A stretch of 64,000 nt of DNA from Pseudomonas sp. BGr12 (GCF_030272895.1 NZ_JALRNF010000023.1:1-64000), one strand, 5' to 3'. Positions 19,822 to 29,684 are shown, counted from the stretch's first letter. The notes: generated by a model not told the origin, from the letters alone. Made by a program: numbers and translations.

Positions 19822-20388
19822 ATGAACACCGCACTCCCAGTCAACCGCAACGTGGTTACTTTGGTTATCCAGCACAAGGCTCGTCCTGACTCGCTGGCAA
19901 ATTACGAGCAATGGCTCAAGCGCACGGTAAGCGCTGCGCGTCGCCAGCCTGGTCATTTAGATGTCAACGTTATCCGTCCCGACGATGGTGGCTTGCATTA
20001 CACCACCGTGGTCCGCTTCGCCGACTCCAGCCTGCTGCAGGCCTGGGTCAATTCAACGGAACGCCAAGCGCTGGTAGAGGAAGTGCTGCCGCTAATCGAA
20101 GGTGGCGACCATACCCAGGTACATGAGGACCCAGAGTTCTGGTTCACCCCGCCGAGCGTCAGCGCGCGGCAACCGCCGCGCTGGAAGCAAGCGCTGCTGA
20201 CCTACCTCGTGATTTGCCCGATGACCATGATCATTCCGCAGCTGCTGGCCCCGTTCTTCGCACGCTTCGCGCAGCTGGGCGGCGTAATCACTAGCAACCT
20301 GATCGTCAACGTGTTCGTCATCTTGCCCGTGGTGTTCTACATCATGCCTTGGGTAACTCGTCGCTGTGCGAACTGGCTGCGTGGCTGA
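19822..20388 (+). CDS. ABM-domain protein with C-terminal membrane anchor
   Basis: 188 residues. The first 100 form an antibiotic-biosynthesis-monooxygenase-like ferredoxin fold (VTLVIQHKARPDSLANYEQW, RRQPGHLDVNVIRP). The remainder has two hydrophobic segments (ALLTYLVICPMTMIIPQLL and LIVNVFVILPVVFYIMPWV), so the domain is tethered to the inner membrane. The ATG at 19822 follows AAGGA. Such tethered ABM proteins are known in proteobacteria, but the reaction is unclear. Confidence 0.8.
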   Translation: MNTALPVNRNVVTLVIQHKARPDSLANYEQWLKRTVSAARRQPGHLDVNVIRPDDGGLHYTTVVRFADSSLLQAWVNSTERQALVEEVLPLIEGGDHTQVHEDPEFWFTPPSVSARQPPRWKQALLTYLVICPMTMIIPQLLAPFFARFAQLGGVITSNLIVNVFVILPVVFYIMPWVTRRCANWLRG

Positions 20389-20486
20389 GCAATAGCCAAC
20401 CGCACATCCGTCCAACCCTCAGCCATCTATCAGCTGGCATGCTCTGCGGTTACGCCTGTCGCCGCCGCACCCACACGGAGTGGAAT

Positions 20487-22469
20487 ATGTCCCAGGATCA
20501 CAACGACAAGACTCGTCGCCAGTTCCTCGCCACCAGCACCGTACTCGGTGCCGCCGGCGCGATCTGGTCTGCATTGCCCTTCACCGGCGCTGCCGGCTCC
20601 GCCCAAGCATCCATTCAAGGAGGTTCCATGACCGCCGACCTGATTCTGTTCAACGGCAAACTGCACACGGTCGACCGTGAGAAGCCCACGGCCACTGCAG
20701 TCGCCATCAAGGATGGCCGCTTCATCGCCGTTGGCAACGACGCCGAGGCCATGGCCCACAAGGGTAGCGCCACCCAGATCATCGACCTGAAGCAGCGCAC
20801 GGTGATCCCGGGCCTGAACGACTCGCACCTGCACCTGATCCGCGGCGGTCTGAACTACAACCTGGAGCTGCGCTGGGAAGGCGTGCCGTCGGTGGCCGAT
20901 GCCCTGCGCATGCTCAAGGATCAAGCGGCACGCACACCCACCCCGCAGTGGGTGCGCGTGGTCGGTGGCTGGAACGAATTCCAGTTCGCTGAAAAACGCA
21001 TGCCGACCCTGGAAGAAATCAACCAGGCCGCCCCTGACACCCCAGTGTTCCTGCTGCACCTGTACGACCGTGCGCTACTCAACCGCGCCGCGCTCAAGGC
21101 CGTCGGCTACGACAAGACCACCCCGAACCCGCCGGGTGGCGAGATCCAGCGCGATAAATTCGGCAACCCGACCGGCATGCTGATCGCCCGTCCCAACGCA
21201 ATGATCCTCTACGCCACCCTGGCCAAAGGGCCGAAGCTGCCGCTGGAGTACCAAGTCAACTCCACCCGCCAGTTCATGCGTGAGCTGAACCGCTTGGGCC
21301 TGACCAGCGCCATCGACGCCGGTGGCGGCTACCAGAACTTCCCCGACGACTACTCGGTGATCCAAGCGCTGGCCGACAACAACCAGCTGACCGTGCGCAT
21401 CGCCTACAACCTGTTCACCCAGAAGCCCAAGGAAGAGCTGGACGACTTCCGCAAGTGGACCTCCAGCGTCAAGCTGCACAGCGGTACTGACTTCCTGCGC
21501 CACAACGGCGCCGGCGAGATGCTAGTGTTCTCCGCCGCCGACTTCGAGGACTTCCTCGAGCCGCGTCCGGACCTGCCACAGACCATGGAAGAAGAGCTGG
21601 AGCCGGTGGTGCGCCACCTGGTCGAGCAACGCTGGCCGTTCCGCCTGCACGCCACCTACAACGAATCGATCACGCGCATGCTCGACGTGTTCGAGAAGGT
21701 CAACCGCGACATCCCGTTCAACGGCCTGCCGTGGTTCTTCGACCACGCCGAAACCATCACCCCGCAGAACATCGAGCGCGTGCGTGCCCTGGGCGGTGGT
21801 ATCGCCATTCAGGACCGCATGGCCTTCCAGGGTGAGTACTTCGTCGACCGTTACGGCGCTAAAGCTGCCGAGCAGACCCCACCGATCAAGCGCATGCTCG
21901 AAATGGGCGTGCCGGTGGGCGCCGGTACCGACGCCACCCGCGTGTCCAGCTACAACCCCTGGACTTCGCTGTACTGGCTGGTTAGCGGCAAGACCGTTGG
22001 TGGCATGGAGCTGTACCCGGAAGGCCTGGACCGCGACACCGCACTGCAGCTCTTCACCCAAGGCAGCGCCTGGTTCTCCAGCGAGCAGGGCAAGAAGGGG
22101 CAGATCAAGGTAGGCCAACTGGCCGACTTGGCAGCGCTGTCGCTGGACTTCTTCAGCGTCGAAGAAGAAGCGATCAAGGGCATCGAATCGGTGCTGACCA
22201 TCGTCGACGGCAAGGTGGTGTATGCGGCGGGCGAATTCGATCGCCTCGGCCCACCACAGGTGCCAGTGCTGCCGGAGTGGTCGCCCGTGGCCAAGGTGCC
22301 GGGGCACTGGCGCGTGGGCACGCCGTCGCTGGCGGCAGCCGTGCACCAGTGCTCGGGGCCGTGCGGGGTTCATGCGCACAGCCATGAGAAGGCGCGTCAA
22401 TCGAGTGTACCGGTGAACGACTTCCAGGGTTTCTGGGGTGCGCTGGGCTGTTCGTGCTTTGCTTTCTAA
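20487..22469 (+). CDS. Tat-exported amidohydrolase (YtcJ-like)
   Basis: 660-residue member of the amidohydrolase superfamily, YtcJ/amidohydrolase-3 branch. The start has a twin-arginine signal (KTRRQFLATSTVLGAAGA). Metal-site motifs are visible: NDSHLHLIRGG near the N-terminus, HATYNESITR, DHAETITP and GAGTDATR. A Cys/His-rich tail (HQCSGPCGVHAHSHEKA) is unusual. The ATG at 20487 follows CGGAG. Last gene of the LysR-led cluster, facing glmS across the inserted element; substrate not predictable. Confidence 0.85.
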   Translation: MSQDHNDKTRRQFLATSTVLGAAGAIWSALPFTGAAGSAQASIQGGSMTADLILFNGKLHTVDREKPTATAVAIKDGRFIAVGNDAEAMAHKGSATQIIDLKQRTVIPGLNDSHLHLIRGGLNYNLELRWEGVPSVADALRMLKDQAARTPTPQWVRVVGGWNEFQFAEKRMPTLEEINQAAPDTPVFLLHLYDRALLNRAALKAVGYDKTTPNPPGGEIQRDKFGNPTGMLIARPNAMILYATLAKGPKLPLEYQVNSTRQFMRELNRLGLTSAIDAGGGYQNFPDDYSVIQALADNNQLTVRIAYNLFTQKPKEELDDFRKWTSSVKLHSGTDFLRHNGAGEMLVFSAADFEDFLEPRPDLPQTMEEELEPVVRHLVEQRWPFRLHATYNESITRMLDVFEKVNRDIPFNGLPWFFDHAETITPQNIERVRALGGGIAIQDRMAFQGEYFVDRYGAKAAEQTPPIKRMLEMGVPVGAGTDATRVSSYNPWTSLYWLVSGKTVGGMELYPEGLDRDTALQLFTQGSAWFSSEQGKKGQIKVGQLADLAALSLDFFSVEEEAIKGIESVLTIVDGKVVYAAGEFDRLGPPQVPVLPEWSPVAKVPGHWRVGTPSLAAAVHQCSGPCGVHAHSHEKARQSSVPVNDFQGFWGALGCSCFAF

Positions 22470-22484
22470 GCTGATGTGATGTCG

Positions 22485-22514
22485 AAAAAAAAGGGCCGCG
22501 ATGGCCCTTTTTTT
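22485..22514. terminator. Bidirectional terminator, probably the native glmS terminator
   Basis: A GGGCC-gcgat-GGCCC hairpin is flanked by eight A on the left and seven T on the right, so it works in both directions. It ends the amidohydrolase transcript. If the 16 kb element is removed it lies about 45 bases after the glmS stop, so it was presumably shared by glmS and the convergent gene. Confidence 0.8.
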
Positions 22515-22528
22515 GATTCTGCCCCAAC

Positions 22529-22534
22529 AATCTG
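22529..22534. repeat. Left target-site duplication AATCTG
   Basis: AATCTG directly precedes the left terminal repeat and recurs at 38742-38747 directly after the right terminal repeat. Depending on where the end is drawn the duplication is 5 or 6 bases; Tn7 makes 5. Confidence 0.8.
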
Positions 22535-22673
22535 TGATTTTAGAGAATTAAAACTGTCGCGGGAGGCTCCCGTCCTTCGCGGCCTGCAGCCTCTTGGAGA
22601 GGAAACGCAAAACTGTCGCAATCGCCCAAAACGCCGGATCGGACTGATGCGTTAGAGAATTAAAACTGTCACA
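22535..22673 (+). repeat. Left end with three transposase-site repeats
   Basis: Three copies of the AAAACTGTC core: 22535-22560 (terminal repeat), 22607-22619, and 22648-22673, the last with the longer TTAGAGAATTAAAACTGTCA form. Asymmetric arrays of this kind are what Tn7-type ends show. Confidence 0.8.
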
Positions 22674-22709
22674 GGCAGAAACGACGCGGCTTTCATGCGC
22701 TTTCAAGAT

Positions 22710-22735
22710 CACCGGCGGCTGGTCGGCCGCCGGTG
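22710..22735. terminator. Strong hairpin after the small membrane-protein gene
   Basis: Perfect stem CACCGGCGGC / GCCGCCGGTG with a six-base loop, seven bases after the stop of the 34-residue gene read on the minus strand. No clear T run, so termination is likely but not certain. Confidence 0.5.
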
Positions 22736-22741
22736 ACTGAA

Positions 22742-22846
22742 TCATCGACGAGGGATGAAGTAGGCAACGAGACCGATGGTCATCAACCAGACGTGGGTTG
22801 AACTGTCGACCGGGGTGTCACCTGGGAACAGGAACATAGTGTACAT
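22742..22846 (-). CDS. Small hydrophobic protein, 34 residues
   Basis: Reads MYTMFLFPGDTPVDSSTHVW followed by LMTIGLVAYFIPRR: a short polar head, one membrane-length hydrophobic run and a basic end. GGAG lies about nine bases upstream of the ATG, and a strong hairpin follows the stop, both signs of a real gene. No family recognised. It may be the last gene of the group at 24046-22742. The 286 bases between it and the next gene show nothing clear. Confidence 0.45.
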   Translation of the reverse strand: MYTMFLFPGDTPVDSSTHVWLMTIGLVAYFIPRR

Positions 22847-23132
22847 GGCCGATTCTCCGGACAGGGGGAGAAGGTCAAAGCCGGGATTGGCTTGTGACTG
22901 CCTTGACTTCGTATTTATGGGTGTTGACCATCAAGTTGACGAATTCAGACGAAATCGCCTCAGCTGAATATGTACGCTCCAAGCCCATCGAAGCTCCTGG
23001 CCCTCAGACACTCCTGACGTTACAGGTAATTCCGGTCAGTGGTACAAGCCCCTAGCCCCTGTTGAAGGTCGCCTCTTCGCTTTCCTTCACAGGGGGATAG
23101 TTCTACGGAATCACCTCTGGAGTGTAACCGCG

Positions 23133-23432
23133 TTAGTCAATCGCAAGGTGTCGACTGCACCGCCCAGCCTGCAGATCAGCAGGGGCATACATGGGAATGA
23201 GCCTTCTATTGATTTCCCCAGCCATGACTTGGATCGATGCTTCAGGGTGACACCCCTTGCAACGCAGCAGTCCTGCAAGCCTGCTGCACTCGCGGCACAG
23301 AACCAGATGCTCCCTAGTATCGTGCTCATGGGCATACGAGAGCTCAATGACAGACGCTTCTAGGTCGAAGCAATGTTCACAACGAATCGTTCCGCCATGC
23401 AGAAGGCCAGCGGAAATGGTACGGAAAGTCAT
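23133..23432 (-). CDS. Cysteine-rich protein with zinc-ribbon-like pairs
   Basis: 99 residues with three Cys-x2-Cys pairs (IRCEHCFD, LCRECS, RCKGC) and intervening His residues, suggesting one or two zinc-binding ribbons. It starts 63 bases after the end of the GyrA-like gene on the same strand, so the two may be cotranscribed. No family name is recognised; could be a DNA/RNA-binding or regulatory accessory protein. Confidence 0.5.
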   Translation of the reverse strand: MTFRTISAGLLHGGTIRCEHCFDLEASVIELSYAHEHDTREHLVLCRECSRLAGLLRCKGCHPEASIQVMAGEINRRLIPMYAPADLQAGRCSRHLAID

Positions 23433-23494
23433 AACTGACCCGTCCTCTATATAAAGAAAGGTTAATTCCTGATCTTTTTGGTGAAGAGGAGGCG

Positions 23495-24046
23495 TTAACG
23501 GTGGCGGTGCCGAAACTCGCTGAGCTCTGGACCGTCGGCAAAGAGAGGGATGCGATAGAAGGCAGCATCAGCCGATTGGCTGAGGGTGGACAGAAGCGAA
23601 GATAGGTTTTTCTGTGCAGAGGTGATTTGGCGGATAGCTAGAGCAGCAGCTAGACCATGGGACAAATATGGGCATGCTCTTAACGCCCGTCGGGAGAGTG
23701 TTCGGAGAACTGTGACAGCTTTGCGTAATGAGACATGGCCCTCCAAGATCACGTACATCGCGTAATCAAGGTAGGACTGTTTCACTTCTCCATCGACATC
23801 AACTGGAATGATCTCTCTGGCTAGCGCCCCGGTTCCTCTGTAGCCAGGATCATGCTCGCTCGCAGAATGGCCATTTTCGACGGCATGGAACGCCGTCTCA
23901 ATCGCACGACAAATGTCGTCTTCCAGTACCAATGCTTCAAGAAGCGCAATTTCACGAGCTGTTTCCTTCTCCCCCCACGATGACACAGCGGGGTCATACG
24001 TGATGACTCCTCCGTTACTCGTCAATTCAGACCGTGGGTGGTTCAT
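23495..24046 (-). CDS. Unknown protein with a GyrA N-terminus-like segment
   Basis: 183 residues. Residues 73-100 (from GALAREIIPVDVDGEV to KQSYLDYAMYVI) closely copy the N-terminal arm of pseudomonad GyrA (GELAKEILPVNIEDEL, KQSYLDYAMSVI); about 19 of 28 positions agree. The rest, including an acidic helical start and a Leu/Ser-rich C-terminal half, resembles nothing I recognise, and the gyrase catalytic Tyr region is absent. In GyrA this arm contacts GyrB, so the protein could bind gyrase; that is inference. First gene of a possible three-gene unit. Confidence 0.55.
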   Translation of the reverse strand: MNHPRSELTSNGGVITYDPAVSSWGEKETAREIALLEALVLEDDICRAIETAFHAVENGHSASEHDPGYRGTGALAREIIPVDVDGEVKQSYLDYAMYVILEGHVSLRKAVTVLRTLSRRALRACPYLSHGLAAALAIRQITSAQKNLSSLLSTLSQSADAAFYRIPLFADGPELSEFRHRHR

Positions 24047-24150
24047 GGGTCAAGCAACCTCTTGATTAGGTTGGGGATACAGCATCTCGAATATATTCCA
24101 AACGCCAAGGCCATCTCAACCTCATCCTCGCGGCTTGGCCTCCTATTGGT

Positions 24151-24315
24151 TCAATAGGCCTCGACACCGTGCGGCTTGAGCAATTTTTGTCGAATGGCAG
24201 CTATCGATTGCTGCCTGTCACGTAGGATTGCAATCAGCTGCTGCTCATGAGCGGTTAAAAATGACCTCACACCGAAGCGAAGACTAGCCGCGAAATGCCT
24301 AAGGTGGGGGATCAC
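24151..24315 (-). CDS. Possible small ORF after the PLD gene
   Basis: From GTG at 24315 a 54-codon frame reads MIPHLRHFAASLRFGVRSFL and continues as a charged helical sequence ending KPHGVEAY. The frame stays open to just past the PLD gene's stop, and its composition looks coding. No ATG and no strong ribosome site, so it may be a remnant. A small CCTATTG/CAATAGG hairpin lies at its end. Confidence 0.3.
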   Translation of the reverse strand: MIPHLRHFAASLRFGVRSFLTAHEQQLIAILRDRQQSIAAIRQKLLKPHGVEAY

Positions 24316-24346
24316 CCAAGCCTGGCGCTCACGGCTCCACGAATTT

Positions 24347-25381
24347 CTATTGCGCTTGAAGTATTAGTTTAAGCGTGGAAAGGTGAATGCGTCTGGCGTC
24401 GGCATCAAGCGGCTCGGCAGCGTTCCAAATAGCGTCGATCTTTGGCCTCACTGCCCTCGCGACCCGTTGACGATCTACTTGAACAAGACGCCTACCAAGC
24501 AGCGTAGTTGACGGTTTGGCGAGATCGACCCAACCCTCCTCGTTACTTTCCTTATAAGTAAAATTGAGTTTTGTACCTGTCATACGACATGCACCGTCAA
24601 CAGTTACACCACCGTTCTCGTTCCAGATAATACAGAGGTATTCGTTCTTCTCTGTGGTGTCGAGAGAGTCTGGCCAGCTCTCAAACGACCAACGCTCTAT
24701 GCCCTCGCCGTTCTGACTGTCGCCTCCATGCTCAATTCGCTCTTGGTCTTCGTGTTGCTTAGCCCTGGCTTCTGCCTCAGGGCCAGGCCTTGACGTGTAC
24801 AGAAGAGCGTAGGCGTTCCGGTCCTCTAGATCAGCCACTGAGTAGTTATCGAAAGAGAAAGGCACCTTCCTGCTGTAATCAGGGCGTCGATCCCGATTCT
24901 TCGCATAGGCGTCGGCTGCGTCGGCTAGGTCCTGAGCTGTGATAGGTCTGCTGTCACTCGACAGCCAAAGCTGCTCGAACCACTTCTGTGCTGACTCGAC
25001 TTCCTGTTTGTCGACGGTTTGAATTGCGGCCTCAAGCCAGTGCGCAACTTCAGACCCTTCAAAGCCCAAGCCATTTGCGGATATGTTTGCTGAGCCAATG
25101 ATTGCCGAGTTAGGCCCCACAACTAGTTTCGCGTGTAGCCGGTCGCACTGACGAATCTGGACATGATCCATTGTCTTTGCTCGATCAACTAGCAGTTTGA
25201 TCACCGCAGGATTTGTCCCGCCACTTCTGAGGTTGCAGATGACTCGCAGCGCCTTCCCGTCCTCGGGATGGATGATCGCCTCTGCGCCATCACCCCAGAA
25301 TGCGACAGCCACGTCCAACGAAGCCTCTTGGGCGACCATCGAGCGAAGAGCCTTTCGATACTGTTCCGGACCAATGAACAT
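24347..25381 (-). CDS. Phospholipase D-like (single-HKD) protein
   Basis: 344 residues. One HKD-type motif is visible (RLHAKLVVG followed by IIGSANIS), so an active enzyme would form a dimer as in the small PLD nucleases. The N-terminal half carries this domain; the C-terminal half (WSFESWPDSLDTTEKNEYLC, GWVDLAKPSTTLLGRR) is of unknown fold. AAGGAG lies six bases before the ATG. It follows the MBL-fold gene by 213 bases on the same strand. Nuclease or restriction-like function is possible, not shown. Confidence 0.7.
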   Translation of the reverse strand: MFIGPEQYRKALRSMVAQEASLDVAVAFWGDGAEAIIHPEDGKALRVICNLRSGGTNPAVIKLLVDRAKTMDHVQIRQCDRLHAKLVVGPNSAIIGSANISANGLGFEGSEVAHWLEAAIQTVDKQEVESAQKWFEQLWLSSDSRPITAQDLADAADAYAKNRDRRPDYSRKVPFSFDNYSVADLEDRNAYALLYTSRPGPEAEARAKQHEDQERIEHGGDSQNGEGIERWSFESWPDSLDTTEKNEYLCIIWNENGGVTVDGACRMTGTKLNFTYKESNEEGWVDLAKPSTTLLGRRLVQVDRQRVARAVRPKIDAIWNAAEPLDADARRIHLSTLKLILQAQ

Positions 25382-25431
25382 TAAGTACTCCTTTGCTTAC
25401 AGTCTCAGGTGCATTTTGAATTGAGTGACGG

Positions 25432-25460
25432 ATTATAGGTTGAGACAGCAGAATCATTAA
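25432..25460 (-). promoter_or_regulatory. Possible sigma-70 promoter for the PLD gene
   Basis: On the minus strand TATAAT (25437-25432) is preceded by TTAATG with 17 bases between. About 50 bases before the start codon. The -10 is perfect, the -35 weak. Confidence 0.4.
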
Positions 25461-25594
25461 GCAGCACAACTACGAACTTTTGGACGGCCTAGTGGGGCCC
25501 GGTGTTGAGCAGCTTGCAGATTGTCGGCTGTGTCGATAGCAGTCAAGGAACGGGCTAACGGCCACCCCAAGTATGAGCTCCGAGATATTCGTAA

Positions 25595-26791
25595 TCACAA
25601 CGTCGTGGTCCATGTCCCTTTTTGGTCAGTACGCCAAAGCTCAGTTCCTCCTTGCATAGAGACCAGCGCCGTTTCCACCTTATCGATCGGATGGCCATAG
25701 GTATTGACGCCACATGAAATCGGCGTAGTCAACTTTGAAAAAAAGCTCTTCCAGCCTACAGCTGATACCTCGCCGGCAGCACCGCCATGGTGAGGTGTCA
25801 CTAGTACACAAGGAGATTTCCTGAAGGTCGGAACATCCGTCGCGGCGCTCAGTACTTTGTCGTAATGGTGATCCCCCGTCAGCAGTGCCACCTGATTCGC
25901 CCCTTGAACAGCCAGCACAATACCTGTCTGGTTACGAGCACGTCCCGGCGTTGCGCGAAACAAGGTAAACGCGCCTTGACGCCAATGTTGTGCAAGAACG
26001 ATCGCTCGGGACGAATTGGGAGCTCTTGTCGCTGGAGGAATGGCCGTCAAAGTTACATTGTTGCTAGCTAGTAGACGGCTTACGCGTTGAAATGTTGCCG
26101 TATTGGGGACCTGACTTGGAACCACCACAATGCGTAATTTAGCCAGTTCTAGTGGTGTGAATTCGAGTAATGCCAAATAATGGTCGATATCCCAGTGACT
26201 AATGAATAGGCATATTGGCCGTGTTTCAGTACTAATTTTACGACTCTCGACTATGGCTCTAACTTGGGCCTTGGTGAAAAGGCGACTAGCTCCAACGTCG
26301 TAAATGATTCTGTCGCTCGGGGTCAACACTTCGTTCCAGTTTGCATGTCCGCACTCCACAACGGTAAGAGTGATTGTGCCAGTTGTGTCCGGATTGGTGA
26401 GAAATTGAATAGGGGCAGTGGAGACCTTGGCGATTTGAGGCGAGGAAAGATTCTTAAGACGTGAAACGTTATCCCAAGGAACATTTTTGATTTCCGCGCC
26501 CAAGAACAAACTGCCAGCAGCATTCACATCTGCCGGAACATACTCTGCACCGTCAAAGGCTCGGGGATCGATGTTATACCAAGAGCCCTCTCGAAAACTC
26601 CTGTATCCAACTGGATCGTAGGAAAAGCGGATCATTGAGGGACTACTGTTTTGCGCCAAACCATCCAAGGTAGATCGGGCGTTGAGGGTGCGAGCAAACC
26701 TCACATGATCTTGCGATGTCGCGAAATCGAGGACAACTTGATGGAGGCCAGAGGCCTTTTCCTTGTTCACCTGCTGGACATAAAACAGCAT
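25595..26791 (-). CDS. ComEC-type metallo-beta-lactamase-fold protein
   Basis: 398 residues from the ATG with GGAG six bases upstream (a second ATG lies 12 bases earlier). The C-terminal 270 residues carry the MBL metal motifs: SHWDIDH (H-x-D-x-D-H), LLTGDHH, TPHHGG and NTYGHP, the order seen in the soluble MBL domain of ComEC/Rec2. The N-terminal 130 residues have no clear homologue. No membrane segments. Likely a hydrolase acting on nucleic acid or a nucleotide; inference. It diverges from the unknown gene at 27208. Confidence 0.72.
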   Translation of the reverse strand: MLFYVQQVNKEKASGLHQVVLDFATSQDHVRFARTLNARSTLDGLAQNSSPSMIRFSYDPVGYRSFREGSWYNIDPRAFDGAEYVPADVNAAGSLFLGAEIKNVPWDNVSRLKNLSSPQIAKVSTAPIQFLTNPDTTGTITLTVVECGHANWNEVLTPSDRIIYDVGASRLFTKAQVRAIVESRKISTETRPICLFISHWDIDHYLALLEFTPLELAKLRIVVVPSQVPNTATFQRVSRLLASNNVTLTAIPPATRAPNSSRAIVLAQHWRQGAFTLFRATPGRARNQTGIVLAVQGANQVALLTGDHHYDKVLSAATDVPTFRKSPCVLVTPHHGGAAGEVSAVGWKSFFSKLTTPISCGVNTYGHPIDKVETALVSMQGGTELWRTDQKGTWTTTL

Positions 26792-27207
26792 TACCCACTC
26801 CATCCGGAGAATTGGAAACTCGCAACCGACTTATGATAAACCAATCATCCTGAGACTGTCTGCCTCTAGCATAAGCGTCTCAAGCCTGCCCAGGCTCAGA
26901 TCAAGCCCCTTATTGACCAAGCGCAGCCTCATGGTAATGACTCCGCGCCGTGGAGCAATTACTGTGACAGTGTGGGCTGAGTCAGCATAAAGAACTGCGA
27001 TTTAGTGAACCGCGATGGTTTCCTCTTTGGGGCGATAGCGCTCGGTCGCAAATGGCTGCAATCGACTGTGGACTCAACCGGTCGATGCAGCACACAGGCC
27101 TAGCCACATCGACTAATCCTCCTTATCCTCCTTATTCAATCCGGAACAGACCAACGACCTGTTTTGCTGCGGGGGTTGCGTGATTTTTCTTGATCAATAG
27201 GTGCGAA
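26792..27207. other. Divergent intergenic region in the cargo
   Basis: 416 bases between the MBL-fold gene and the unknown 332-residue gene, read outward on both sides. AT-rich patches are present near 26990 and 27110-27190, but I cannot place a promoter with confidence. No convincing gene. Confidence 0.5.
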
Positions 27208-28206
27208 ATGGAAGACGAAAAAGGAAAGAAAACTCAGCTGTTTGTAGGGCTTAGAAAAGCCAACGGCCAGATAGGATACCTCTCAGAAAGCCTCTCAATT
27301 CCTGAGTTTTTCGAGATGGTGCGGCCCTTGGATCACCAGGAACGGGTTCTCGTTGATTTTGCACCGGTGATTGAGACGCTTCACGCGTTGCACAAAGATG
27401 CCGGTGATCAGACGGTTATCAGCAAATATAAGTCCATGTACAGCTACTGGCATGATTCCATATCGTACAGCGATTTTCGGATCAGGCTGCCCAAATGTGA
27501 GAGCCTATCGGTAGCTGCCAACGAGTTGCTGGCAACTCTCGAAGACAGGATAGCCGAGCACCGTCGGGCCTATAAAAGTCGTAGAATAGTCGAGTCGAGT
27601 GAAAATCTCAGGGTCATCTTGGCGCTAGAGAAAGAGGTGAATATTGTCATTGATACGCTACTCTGTTTTATTCATTCCAAGGCATCTCTAGAGATTGCCT
27701 CATTCAAGAGGGACGTGGTGCTTGGCGAGTACTGTAGACGGCTGCTTGCAGTGCTGGAGGGCTTATTGGCTCAAGTCCTTGATTACTCTACTTACAATGA
27801 TAGGTTTAAGTTGGAAAACGACTCCTTATTGTTCCATCTGGCATTCGTTGAGAATTGCGTCATTGACAGCTATAGCCAGCTGCTACCGAATTTTGAAAGC
27901 AAGGAAGATCTGCGTCTAGTCGTGCTGCGTAGCGGCAATAGCTGTGAAGTTACGCATGGGCATAACGATCGTTATATGGAGGTGGTGACTCGCTATCGTG
28001 TTCCGGATCAAAATGAGCTGAAAATGGCTCGAGTGCTCAGGGATTTGTGTTACAAGGTACGTTCAGTGAACGGCTTGATCAACACCCTCAAGCATGAGGT
28101 CGTCCGGTGGGATCCCTCTGAACATTCAATCGAGGAGTTGAAGGGCTTGATTCGTCTAGCTCCCCCCGGCAGTAAGCCCTTAATAGCATTGAGCGGGCGA
28201 GGATAA
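27208..28206 (+). CDS. Unknown 332-residue helical protein
   Basis: Starts MEDEKGKKTQLFVGLRKANG at an ATG with AGGTG four bases upstream; a TTG-initiated extension of six codons is possible. The sequence is largely helical and charged, with Leu-rich segments (YCRRLLAVLEGLLAQVLDY) and no membrane span, signal or known catalytic motif. A short beta-rich start is followed by the helical body. It diverges from the MBL-PLD pair and ends 22 bases before an IS3 element. No family recognised. Confidence 0.6.
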   Translation: MEDEKGKKTQLFVGLRKANGQIGYLSESLSIPEFFEMVRPLDHQERVLVDFAPVIETLHALHKDAGDQTVISKYKSMYSYWHDSISYSDFRIRLPKCESLSVAANELLATLEDRIAEHRRAYKSRRIVESSENLRVILALEKEVNIVIDTLLCFIHSKASLEIASFKRDVVLGEYCRRLLAVLEGLLAQVLDYSTYNDRFKLENDSLLFHLAFVENCVIDSYSQLLPNFESKEDLRLVVLRSGNSCEVTHGHNDRYMEVVTRYRVPDQNELKMARVLRDLCYKVRSVNGLINTLKHEVVRWDPSEHSIEELKGLIRLAPPGSKPLIALSGRG

Positions 28207-28236
28207 GCGGCGGCCGTTAAAACTCAGTTGTAGTGG

Positions 28237-29399
<1,163 letters not shown>

Positions 29400-29684
29400 C
29401 AGACACCTCTCTGTGGCGAGCAATCTCGCCTAAATGGGTGTCCGGAATCATTAGACCACTACAGACAGACCAGATTTATACGTGGTCGGCAGGTGCCAAT
29501 TGTTGCATCTAGCAAGCGGTTGTCTAAGTTTAATAGATAGCAATACCGCAAGCGCTTTCGGCCACCAAAGGTGTCAGCGCTGTTGCGGTTTCTCGTTGAG
29601 CGCTGTTGGGGGAATCCCTCCCAAAACGGCGAGGCTATGGGTATGTTTTATTGTGGGGCTGCGCTTCCATTAGGGAGGAACAAC

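Noticed and set aside
15275..22534. A tandem pair of Tn7-type insertions at attTn7
   Set aside because: The older element's right end would be expected just left of 22529; a terminator and plain sequence are found instead.
22535..22680. Repeats as a CRISPR array
   Set aside because: Only three copies with unequal spacing and diverging lengths; they match the transposon right end in inverted form.
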